The notes under the pieces are model-generated. The model was not told where the DNA came from and ran no database searches. It worked only from the letters and a program-made list of their open reading frames with translations. 64,000 bases of DNA from an uncultured Clostridia bacterium (GTDB lineage: Bacteria; Bacillota; Clostridia; Peptostreptococcales; Anaerovoracaceae): the NCBI GenBank assembly GCA_945928865.1, contig CAMENZ010000001.1, positions 248,001 through 312,000 of the forward strand, given 5' to 3'. Shown piece after piece: positions 18,659 to 26,371 of this stretch (within the stretch, counting starts at the first letter, position 1; the number at the start of each line of letters is the position of its first letter). A program made the position numbers and the translations under genes.

Positions 18659-18718
18659 ATCCATTAACTAGTATAACACTTTACTTGTTATAGGTAAAGT
18701 GTTATACTTTCAATGGAT
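18659..18718. promoter_or_regulatory. Palindromic divergent promoter of serA and serC
   Basis: A perfect 15-bp inverted repeat, AGTATAACACTTTAC (18670-18684) and GTAAAGTGTTATACT (18694-18708), with a 9-base centre, is flanked by a second pair ATCCATT (18659-18665) and AATGGAT (18712-18718). Rightward promoter: TTTACT (18680-18685), 17 bases, TATACT (18703-18708) with TGT before it. By symmetry the same signals exist leftward: -35 at 18698-18693, -10 at 18675-18670. A run of seven T at 18722-18728 also makes the hairpin terminator-like for serC. Confidence 0.7.
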
Positions 18719-18746
18719 ATATTTTTTTATAAGGAGAAGAAGTGAA

Positions 18747-19838
18747 ATGAAAAAATACGGCAGAGTTTACAATTTTTCAGCAGGTCCATCAGTATTACCT
18801 TTAGAGGTTTTAGAGAAGGTTCAAAAGGACTTGCTTAACTATGAAGAAAGTGGCCAATCCGTTATGGAAATGAGCCATAGGTCTAAAGATTATCAAAAGA
18901 TAATTGATGATGCTGAAGCTAATTTAAGAGAGCTTATGGGCATTCCTGATAACTACAAAGTTATGTTTTTACAGGGTGGTGGACACTTACAGTTCGCTAT
19001 GGTACCCCTTAATCTTTTAAGAAATAGTAAAAAAGCTGATTATGTAGTTACCGGTACTTGGGCTAAAAAGGCTTGCAAGGAAGCGGGAAAATTCGGAGAT
19101 ATCAGAGTGATTGCATCTTCAGAAGAAGATAAATTCACTTGGGTTCCAAAGATTAAAAAAGAAGATATAAGACCGGATGCAGATTATGCTTACATTGTAA
19201 CTAATAATACTATTTACGGTACTAAATTTAACTATATTCCTGAAACCGGAGATATTCCTCTAGTTGCAGATATGTCTTCTAATATTTTATCAGAAGAAAT
19301 TGATGTGACTAAGTTCGGAATGATTTGGGCAGGAGCACAGAAGAATGTAGGCCCTGCAGGAGCTACTATCGTAATCATGCGTGAAGATTTAATAGGCTTT
19401 GCCGAAGCTAATGCTCCTACCTATTTAGATTACAAAATCCATGCAGATAATGGTTCTATGTATAATACACCTCCTTGTTTCTCAATTTATGTAGCAGGTG
19501 AAGTGTTTAAATACCTTAAATCCATAGGTGGAATTAAGGAAATGGAAAAGAGAAATTATGAAAAGGCTAATATGCTTTATGATTACTTAGATTCCAGTAA
19601 ACTTTATAAAGCTCCTGTAGCTAAGGAAGATCGTTCTATTATGAATGTGGTATTTATGACAGGAGATGCAGATTTAGATAAGAAGTTTATCGCAGAAGCT
19701 AAGGAAGCAGGCCTTATAAATCTTGCAGGACACCGTTCTATAGGCGGAATGAGAGCAAGTATTTATAATGCTATGCCAAAGGAAGGCGTAGAAGCTCTTA
19801 TTGAATTTATGAAAAAATTTGAATCTGAAAATTGCTAA
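18747..19838 (+). CDS. serC: Phosphoserine aminotransferase
   Basis: 363 residues of PLP-dependent aminotransferase class V. Converts 3-phosphohydroxypyruvate plus glutamate to phosphoserine. The family start YNFSAGPSVLPLEVLE and the PLP-lysine region WAGAQKNVGPAG are intact, as is the C-terminal GHRSIGGMRASIYNA. ATG 18747 is chosen because AAGGAG lies at 18731-18736; an upstream GTG at 18699 falls inside the promoter palindrome and is not used. The next gene, 32 bases on, is an ApgM-type enzyme. Confidence 0.95.
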   Translation: MKKYGRVYNFSAGPSVLPLEVLEKVQKDLLNYEESGQSVMEMSHRSKDYQKIIDDAEANLRELMGIPDNYKVMFLQGGGHLQFAMVPLNLLRNSKKADYVVTGTWAKKACKEAGKFGDIRVIASSEEDKFTWVPKIKKEDIRPDADYAYIVTNNTIYGTKFNYIPETGDIPLVADMSSNILSEEIDVTKFGMIWAGAQKNVGPAGATIVIMREDLIGFAEANAPTYLDYKIHADNGSMYNTPPCFSIYVAGEVFKYLKSIGGIKEMEKRNYEKANMLYDYLDSSKLYKAPVAKEDRSIMNVVFMTGDADLDKKFIAEAKEAGLINLAGHRSIGGMRASIYNAMPKEGVEALIEFMKKFESENC

Positions 19839-19870
19839 TGTTGTTCACAATATATGAGGTACAATAATAA

Positions 19871-21100
19871 ATGAAATATTTAATTGTGATTGCTGATGGA
19901 TCAGCAGATAATGAGATTGAATCTTTAGGAAACAAGACACCTTTAGAGGTGGCTAATTTGGCTAATATTAACTGGCTGGCAGCCCGTGGTGAAATCGGAA
20001 GTGCCAGAACTGTACCTGAAGGGATAGCTCCCGGTTCTGATGCAGCTAATTTGGCTGTGTTAGGATATGATCCAAGAGTGTATCTTACCGGGAGATCACC
20101 ATTAGAGGTAGCTGCTATTGGAATTGATATGAATTCTAATCAGCTTGCCTTTAGAGCGAACCTCATTACCGTAGATCCTGCAGGTAATGAAAATTATGAA
20201 GACTTTTTTATAAGAGATCATTCAGCAGGAGATATAACCACAGAAGAAGCAGCAGAAATAATTAAGACTATTGCAGAACATTTTGATACGGATACTATGA
20301 AATTTTATAGTGGAACCGGTTACAGAGAATGTCTCTTAGTAGATGGTACGAATCACATGGATTATTTCTGTGCACCACCTCATGACTTGTTAGACAGGAG
20401 AGTTGGAGATCATGTTCCTACGGGAAAAGATAGCAGTATTATTTACGACTTTATGAAAAAAAGTTATGAAATTTTAAAAGATCATCCTGTCAATATAAAG
20501 AGGATAGAAAAAGGGCTAAATCCGGCTAATAGCCTTTGGATTTGGGGACAGGGCGTAAAACCTGAACTTCCTAATATTAGAGAAAGATATGGTATTGACG
20601 GACCTGTGATTTCAGCTGTAGATCTTATTAAGGGGATTGGCCATTTTTCAGGCTTGGAATTTCCTAATGTAGAAGGAGCTACAGGTAATATTCATACTAA
20701 TTTTGAAAATAAGGTGGCTAAGGCTATCGAAGCTTATGAAGCAGGGAAAAATTTTGTATATATGCATTTAGAAGGCACTGATGAATGTTCTCACATGGGT
20801 GATATGGAGGCTAAAATCAGATGTTGTGAATACATAGATTACAGAGTGGTAAAGCCTCTTCACGAATATTTAAAATCGACAGGAGATGATTTCAGAATTT
20901 TAATAATTCCGGATCATAGAACTCCTCTTTGTATAAGAACACATAGTTCGGATCCTGTACCTTTCGTGATTTATGATAGTAGAAGGGAAACTGAACCGGA
21001 TGAAAGTAAGCAGTTTAATGAGAGAGCTGCTTTAGCTAGTAAAAATCATTATGAAGATGGTTTTAAGTTAGCAGATTATTTCTTTGAAAAAAAGTGTTAA
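19871..21100 (+). CDS. ApgM-type cofactor-independent phosphoglycerate mutase-like protein
   Basis: 409 residues of the alkaline-phosphatase superfamily branch containing archaeal-type phosphoglycerate mutase. The N-terminal metal motif is IADGSAD, the active-site serine region APGSDAANLAVLGYDP is present, and late metal ligands appear in HLEGTDECSHMGD and IIPDHRTP. The family interconverts 3- and 2-phosphoglycerate, but some members act as phosphatases or homoserine kinases. Linkage to serA and serC, with no serB visible, makes a role in serine synthesis attractive: either controlling 3-phosphoglycerate supply or acting on phosphoserine. Confidence 0.85.
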   Translation: MKYLIVIADGSADNEIESLGNKTPLEVANLANINWLAARGEIGSARTVPEGIAPGSDAANLAVLGYDPRVYLTGRSPLEVAAIGIDMNSNQLAFRANLITVDPAGNENYEDFFIRDHSAGDITTEEAAEIIKTIAEHFDTDTMKFYSGTGYRECLLVDGTNHMDYFCAPPHDLLDRRVGDHVPTGKDSSIIYDFMKKSYEILKDHPVNIKRIEKGLNPANSLWIWGQGVKPELPNIRERYGIDGPVISAVDLIKGIGHFSGLEFPNVEGATGNIHTNFENKVAKAIEAYEAGKNFVYMHLEGTDECSHMGDMEAKIRCCEYIDYRVVKPLHEYLKSTGDDFRILIIPDHRTPLCIRTHSSDPVPFVIYDSRRETEPDESKQFNERAALASKNHYEDGFKLADYFFEKKC

Positions 21101-21140
21101 GTCTATTAAATATTAGACTTTAAGCCTAATAGGAGATGTA

Positions 21141-22499
21141 ATGAAAAAAAGGACTACAATTATTTTAATCTTAACAATTATAATAAGTATGTTTTCTGTA
21201 ACTTTGGATGTTATGGGAGATTCCCAAGTGCCACAGGTTAGAGCTAAGGCAGCTGCTGTATACTGTCCGTCTACCAATGAAATTTTAATGGAAAAAGGAG
21301 CAGGCAGAAGATATAATTTAGCCAGTATTACTAAGCTTATGACTTGCTATATAGCACTGGAAAATCTAAGTATGGATCAGGTAGTGGAAATTTCACCTGA
21401 GGCAGAAAATGTTATGAGACATATTCCGGTAGTCCGTGGAGGGCAGAAGGTAAGTGTTAGAGATTTAGTTCACGAAGCCTTACTTATTTCTGCTAATGAT
21501 TCGGCAAAGGCTTTAGCGTTAGCTGTATCAGGAACAGAAGAAAATTTTGCCAAACTTATGAATGCTCAGGCTAAGGAATGGGGATTAGATCGTACCCGTT
21601 TTAAAAATTCTACAGGTTTATCATCTATGGGGGGGAATCTTTCCTCCGCCATGGATGTAGCCCGTATGGCAAGTATTATTTTAGAAAAGAATAAGGATAT
21701 TAGAGAGGTCGTAGGAACTAGAACCTATGAAACAGAAGCTACTGATGATAGAGAAACTATGTTTCTTAAAAACACTAACCTACTTTTAAGAGGAGGCAGT
21801 GTAAATACTCCTTTAGGAAAGTATAGAGTAAAATCTTATGATGGGGTTTTCGGTGGTAAAACAGGTAATACTGAAACTAATATGACCACCTTAGTAGTAG
21901 GACTTAATGTAAATGGCATAGACTGTTATGGCGTAATTTTAGCCAGCACAGAAGACAGCAGGTATAAGGATATGATTAAACTGTTGGATTTTGCTAAGGA
22001 AAATGTAAGTAGCTACAAGGTGTTTAAAAAGGGAGCGGCGTTCGGAGCAGGCTCTCTTAAATATGGAGCGAAAAATAAGGTAGTGGGAATTGCCACTAAT
22101 CCTGGCTATATAAATTTACCGGAGGGAGCGTCAGCTTCTTTAATCACGACTAAAGCTATTTATGAAAAGGGCTTAAAAGCACCTATTAAAAAGGGACAAG
22201 TTGTGGGAAAGGTAGAAGTTTACCTGGCAGATGAATTGATTAGAACTGTCGATTTAGTTTCTGATGAGGACATAAATAGGGGATGGTTTTTATCTGCCAT
22301 AGGTATTAGTAATTTACAAACAGTATTGATATTTTTAGTAATCTTTTTAATAATCGGATTGATGATTTTCATTAAGATTTTGAAAATAAAAGCTAAAAAA
22401 AGAAAAATGGAAATTAAGCGAGAAAGACTTAGAAAATTAGCACAGAAACAGTTGGAAATAGAAGAAGATAGAAGACAGAGGGAGTGGCCTTATAGATGA
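21141..22499 (+). CDS. D-alanyl-D-alanine carboxypeptidase (PBP5/DacF type)
   Basis: 452 residues. An N-terminal signal peptide (residues about 1-27) is followed by a penicillin-binding peptidase domain with Ser62-x-x-Lys65 (ASITKLM), SAN in ISANDSA and KTG in GGKTGNTE. It trims the terminal D-alanine from peptidoglycan stems. After a PBP5_C-like beta domain comes a hydrophobic membrane segment near residue 395-415 and a strongly basic tail (KILKIKAKKRKMEIKRER), so it is anchored by a true membrane helix with a cytoplasmic tail. Its stop overlaps the uvrC start. Confidence 0.9.
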   Translation: MKKRTTIILILTIIISMFSVTLDVMGDSQVPQVRAKAAAVYCPSTNEILMEKGAGRRYNLASITKLMTCYIALENLSMDQVVEISPEAENVMRHIPVVRGGQKVSVRDLVHEALLISANDSAKALALAVSGTEENFAKLMNAQAKEWGLDRTRFKNSTGLSSMGGNLSSAMDVARMASIILEKNKDIREVVGTRTYETEATDDRETMFLKNTNLLLRGGSVNTPLGKYRVKSYDGVFGGKTGNTETNMTTLVVGLNVNGIDCYGVILASTEDSRYKDMIKLLDFAKENVSSYKVFKKGAAFGAGSLKYGAKNKVVGIATNPGYINLPEGASASLITTKAIYEKGLKAPIKKGQVVGKVEVYLADELIRTVDLVSDEDINRGWFLSAIGISNLQTVLIFLVIFLIIGLMIFIKILKIKAKKRKMEIKRERLRKLAQKQLEIEEDRRQREWPYR

Positions 22500-24322
22500 T
22501 TTTTAATATTAAGGAAAATCTGAAACAGCTTCCGGAAAGTCCCGGAGTGTATCTTCATAAGGATAAATTGGGTCAGGTTATTTATGTTGGAAAGGCTGTT
22601 TCCCTCAAGCGAAGGGTAAGTCAGTATTTCCAATCATCTAAAAAACAGGATCCAAAGGTAAGGGCTATGGTATCTCACATTGCAGAGTTTGAATATATAA
22701 CTTGCAAAACAGAGATGGAAGCCCTTATTTTAGAATGCAATTTAATTAAAAAGTATGAGCCTAAATATAATGTTTTGCTTAGGGATGATAAGACCTATCC
22801 ATATATTAAGGTTACTATGAATGAGCCTTATCCAAGGGTGCTGAAAACACGCCTTGTAAGTAAAGATGGTAGTAGGTATTTTGGACCTTATAGCGATGCC
22901 CGCTCTGTAAATATAACGGTAGAATTATTGAGCAAAATCTTCTCATTAAAACGCTGTAGTTCTAAGGAATTTCCTGAAGGCTTTAAGCCTTGTTTAAATT
23001 ATCATATAAATGAATGTGTGGGAGTTTGCACGGGAAATGTTCCTAGAGAAGAATATTTGAAGTCCATAGAAAAAATATTAAGCTTTTTATCGGGGAAACA
23101 GAAACCTTTGATTCAAAATTTAACAGAAAAGATGAATGAAGCATCGGAGGAATTGAATTTTGAGGAAGCTGCAAAATATAGAGATTATCTGATGGCTATT
23201 AAATCTTTAGGAGAAACCCAGAGGGTGGCTAGGGCCAATGGCAAAGATTTTGATATAGTATTGTCCATCGGTAGAGATAATAATGCAGCTTGTTTATTAT
23301 TTATGGTGAGAGATGGAAAACTGGTAGGGCGTGAAACTTTTAATATGTCAAGTGAGGGCTTCTATGAAGATAATAACAGGGTTGGAGAGTTTATTAAGCA
23401 GTATTATAGTCGTTGGGCTACTGTACCTGCTGAAATAATCGTAGAGGAAGAGCCGGCAGATTTTGAACTGATTGAAGAATATCTGGAGAGCCTAAAAGAA
23501 GGTAGAAAAGTTAAAATTTTAGTGCCTAAGAAGGGTCAGAAGAAAGCCCTTTTAGATATGGCTAAGGTTGATGCGGTGGAAATGGTTAAGACTTTAGAAA
23601 TTAAAATTGCTTCTGCTAAGGAAAAGGAAGATAATTTAAGGGCGATTTTAGAGAAACTTTTAGGTGTAAAGAAAAAGTCATATAGGGTTGAGTCTTACGA
23701 TATTTCTAATACTAATGGAGTAGATACGGTTGGGGCAATGGTAGTTTTTGATAATTTGAAGCCGGTTAAGAAGGATTATAGAAGGTTCAAAATCCGCACA
23801 GTTCAAGGTCAAAATGATTATGCCAGTTTAGAGGAAATGCTAAGGCGAAGATTTTTAAGAGCTAAGGCAGGGGATTTAGGTTTTAAAACTCTACCTGATT
23901 TTATCCTTATGGATGGAGGACAGGGTCAGGTTACTTCTTGTGAAAAAGTATTAGGGGAGCTTAATATTTCAGTGCCTGTATTGGGTATGGCAAAGGATGA
24001 TAATCACAGAACCAGAGCTTTGGTAAATCAAGAGGGCGAAGAAGTTATACTGAAAGAAAATCCTTTACTTTTTAAATATTGCGGAACTATTCAAGAAGAA
24101 GTTCACAGGTTTGCTATAGAGTATCATAGAAATTTACATAGAAAAAATACTATCGGTTCAATTTTAGATAATATATCAGGAATCGGTCCTAAAAAAAGAA
24201 CTGCTCTCTTAACGGGATTTAAAACCATAGATGAAATAAAAGTTGCAAGTGTAGAAGAACTCATGAAAATAGAGGGAATTACAGAAAAAAATGCAAAGGC
24301 CATAAGGGAATATTTCAGTTGA
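22496..24322 (+). CDS. uvrC: UvrABC system subunit C (excinuclease)
   Basis: 608 residues. N-terminal GIY-YIG nuclease (SPGVYLH, then VIYVGKA), a cysteine-containing segment (CLNYHINECVGVC), a UvrB-interacting UVR motif around NFEEAAKYRDYL, the RNase H-like second nuclease (SYDISNTNG, ILMDGGQGQV), and C-terminal helix-hairpin-helix motifs (ISGIGPKKR, IEGITEKNAK). It makes both incisions in nucleotide excision repair. It starts in the stop codon of the upstream carboxypeptidase gene. Confidence 0.96.
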   Translation: MIFNIKENLKQLPESPGVYLHKDKLGQVIYVGKAVSLKRRVSQYFQSSKKQDPKVRAMVSHIAEFEYITCKTEMEALILECNLIKKYEPKYNVLLRDDKTYPYIKVTMNEPYPRVLKTRLVSKDGSRYFGPYSDARSVNITVELLSKIFSLKRCSSKEFPEGFKPCLNYHINECVGVCTGNVPREEYLKSIEKILSFLSGKQKPLIQNLTEKMNEASEELNFEEAAKYRDYLMAIKSLGETQRVARANGKDFDIVLSIGRDNNAACLLFMVRDGKLVGRETFNMSSEGFYEDNNRVGEFIKQYYSRWATVPAEIIVEEEPADFELIEEYLESLKEGRKVKILVPKKGQKKALLDMAKVDAVEMVKTLEIKIASAKEKEDNLRAILEKLLGVKKKSYRVESYDISNTNGVDTVGAMVVFDNLKPVKKDYRRFKIRTVQGQNDYASLEEMLRRRFLRAKAGDLGFKTLPDFILMDGGQGQVTSCEKVLGELNISVPVLGMAKDDNHRTRALVNQEGEEVILKENPLLFKYCGTIQEEVHRFAIEYHRNLHRKNTIGSILDNISGIGPKKRTALLTGFKTIDEIKVASVEELMKIEGITEKNAKAIREYFS

Positions 24323-24347
24323 TAAGTTGCTACCTTTGTGGTATGAT
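24319..24347 (+). promoter_or_regulatory. Promoter of the DUF1292 gene
   Basis: TTGATA (24319-24324), 17 bases, TATGAT (24342-24347) with TGG immediately before the -10. The -35 begins inside the last codons of uvrC. Confidence 0.65.
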
Positions 24348-24393
24348 GAATTAAGATTAATTTTAGAATATAATATTTTATGGAGGAATAAAA

Positions 24394-24669
24394 ATGACAG
24401 ACGAAAAGAAGAGAGTAGAAATCGACGAAGATAATATTATTACATTAGAATTTGATGATGGTGGCGAAGTAGAATGTGAAATCATGGGAGTTTTTGATTT
24501 CCAAGGTAAAGAGTACATTGCTTTAATTCCTAATGATGGTTCAGATGATGTTTATATCTATGGATATAAGGAAGTTGGCGAAGAAGAATTTGAATTAGTA
24601 GACATCGAATCCGATGAAGAATTTGATGCTGTAGTTGCTGAATTCGACAAAATCATGGACGAAGAATAA
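24394..24669 (+). CDS. DUF1292 (YrzB-like) acidic protein
   Basis: 91 residues, extremely acidic, with the core ITLEFDDGGEVECEIMGVF and YIALIPNDG typical of the DUF1292/UPF0473 family that is widespread in Firmicutes. No function is established. GGAGGA precedes ATG 24394. It has its own promoter and terminator, so it is a single-gene unit. Codon use looks optimised, suggesting good expression. Confidence 0.85.
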   Translation: MTDEKKRVEIDEDNIITLEFDDGGEVECEIMGVFDFQGKEYIALIPNDGSDDVYIYGYKEVGEEEFELVDIESDEEFDAVVAEFDKIMDEE

Positions 24670-24697
24670 TCTTAAAACGATTGAACTTGTAAAATTT

Positions 24698-24733
24698 AGG
24701 ACTTGGAGGGAAAATGCCTTACAAGTCCTTTTT
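24698..24733 (+). terminator. Terminator after the DUF1292 gene
   Basis: AGGACTTG (24698-24705) and CAAGTCCT (24722-24729) form a perfect 8-bp stem followed by five T residues, then CGATTTT. Related in layout and sequence to the element at 14550-14596. Confidence 0.85.
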
Positions 24734-24783
24734 CGATTTTTGGTGTAGATAGTGAAACTAATATATTTTGCATAATACTCTCC

Positions 24784-24813
24784 TTGACCAAAATGATGAG
24801 TTTGTGGTACTAT
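24784..24813 (+). promoter_or_regulatory. Promoter of the ECF importer operon
   Basis: TTGACC (24784-24789), 18 bases, TACTAT (24808-24813) preceded by TGG. Just downstream an imperfect palindrome (ATGAAT near 24811 to ATTCAT near 24838) could be an operator. No cobalamin riboswitch is recognisable in the 125 bp between the terminator and the start codon. Confidence 0.6.
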
Positions 24814-24857
24814 GAATGTATAAAATTTTGTATATTCATGGGAGGCAATACTGCTAA

Positions 24858-25463
24858 ATGAAAGATTTAAAAAAGAAAAATAATATAGAGAGCCAAGAAA
24901 GCGAATATAGTTATAATAGAATGACTTCTAAGCCTAAGGATATTTTTTTTGAAGATGAAGAGTTAGTTGAAAAGAAGAACCTTAGAAAAAAGAGGAAGGT
25001 AGCTTTAATAGTTTTAGCTGTTTTAATTATAGGGTCTTTGATTGTAGAACTAGGTTATAAATTGACAGATAAGGATTCAGTTAATATACATATAGAGATT
25101 CGTTGTGATAAGGTAGTTGAAAATCTATCTGCTTTAAAAGATCCTACTCTAATTGGATATATGCCGCAGAGTGGAATTGCTTTAAAGAAGCTTAAATATA
25201 TAGGTAAAAAAGACAACACTGCTTTAGAGGTAATAGAAAAAGTGTGTAAGTCTAATTCTATAGAGATTGTAACTACAAGTAATGGAGTGTCTAAAATTGG
25301 ATACTTGACTAATGGTGATTGTGGTAAAGATAGTTTATGGAAGTTTACTGTAAACGGAAAAGTCTTTGAAGGAGAGCCTGAGGAATATGTAATTCAACCA
25401 GGTGATGATATAATATGGACTTTCTCTTTAGAGAATGGTCGGGATTTAAAAGGGGATAAATAA
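24858..25463 (+). CDS. DUF4430 membrane-anchored protein of the ECF importer operon
   Basis: 201 residues. A basic N-terminal cytoplasmic stretch, one membrane segment (about residues 48-68), then an extracytoplasmic domain with the DUF4430 look: TALEVIEKVCKSNSIEI, then GKDSLWKFTVNG and IQPGDDIIWTF. DUF4430 is the fold of the transcobalamin C-terminal region and is often found beside vitamin importers, so this may be the surface capture protein for the S component downstream. It is followed 2 bases later by the EcfT gene. Confidence 0.8.
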   Translation: MKDLKKKNNIESQESEYSYNRMTSKPKDIFFEDEELVEKKNLRKKRKVALIVLAVLIIGSLIVELGYKLTDKDSVNIHIEIRCDKVVENLSALKDPTLIGYMPQSGIALKKLKYIGKKDNTALEVIEKVCKSNSIEIVTTSNGVSKIGYLTNGDCGKDSLWKFTVNGKVFEGEPEEYVIQPGDDIIWTFSLENGRDLKGDK

Positions 25464-25465
25464 GA

Positions 25466-26371
25466 GTGATAAAAGAAGGTTTAGGTGAAAAAAGCACCTT
25501 TGCTAATTGTCATCCAATCGTTAATGTAGTATATTTTGCACTTGTAATAGGAATAACCATGTTTTCTATGAATCCATGGTTTATTACTATTACTATTTTT
25601 TTTGCGTGGACTTATTCTATACTGTTAAGTGGTAAAAAGGCAATCAAATATAATATTTTATTTACCATTCCTATAATTATAATAATGTCGGTAATAAATG
25701 CGCTTTTTATAAATAACGGTGCTACAGTTTTATTTTTCTTAAATGATAATAGAGTAACATTAGAGGCATTTGTATATGGCATTGCTGCCGCCGCTTTAAT
25801 TTCTGCTGTTATAATATGGTTTTCCTGTTTTAATGTGGTTATGTCGGCGGATAAGTTGATTTATTTGTTTGGAAGAATTACCCCTGTTTTAGCCTTAACC
25901 TTATCTATGATATTTAGATTTATTCCTTTATTAAAGGAAAGATTTAAAGAAATTGTTATGGGTCAGAAGTGTATGGGCAGACATAGGGGCGGAAGTATTT
26001 TCTTTAGAATGCGTCAAAGGATAAAGGAAGTATCTATTTTAGTTTCATGGTCACTGGAAGCTGCCATCGAAACTTCCGATTCTATGGAAGCTAGAGGATA
26101 TGGACTACATGGAAGAACCAGTTTTCATCTATTTAAGCTATCCTATAGGGATAAAATATTATTAGTCTTAGAACTGATATTTGGTTTAATTACCATTTTA
26201 GGTTGTATGACAGGTTTGAATAATATTTACTATTATCCTAAAATAGTTTTGAAAAATATGGATTTGTGGATGGGGATAACTCTTTTGACATATATGGTTT
26301 TAATGAGTTTACCTATAGTTTTAGATATAAGAGGAGAGAAAAAGTGGCAGGAATACAGGTTAGAGGCTTAA
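25466..26371 (+). CDS. Energy-coupling factor transmembrane protein EcfT
   Basis: 301 residues starting at GTG 25466, with about five or six membrane segments. The coupling helices carry the family motifs with small residues and arginine, seen as SMEARGYG and the related MGQKCMGRHRGG stretch. EcfT links the two ATPases to the substrate-binding S component. Its last 28 bases overlap the ATPase gene, showing tight coupling. Confidence 0.9.
   Translation: MIKEGLGEKSTFANCHPIVNVVYFALVIGITMFSMNPWFITITIFFAWTYSILLSGKKAIKYNILFTIPIIIIMSVINALFINNGATVLFFLNDNRVTLEAFVYGIAAAALISAVIIWFSCFNVVMSADKLIYLFGRITPVLALTLSMIFRFIPLLKERFKEIVMGQKCMGRHRGGSIFFRMRQRIKEVSILVSWSLEAAIETSDSMEARGYGLHGRTSFHLFKLSYRDKILLVLELIFGLITILGCMTGLNNIYYYPKIVLKNMDLWMGITLLTYMVLMSLPIVLDIRGEKKWQEYRLEA

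Noticed and set aside
18699..18746. N-terminal extension of SerC from GTG 18699
   Set aside because: It starts inside the promoter palindrome and ignores the AAGGAG before ATG 18747.
24734..24857. Cobalamin riboswitch before the ECF importer
   Set aside because: Only about 125 bases are free after the terminator, no B12 box is seen, and the predicted start is only about 40 bases before the ATG.
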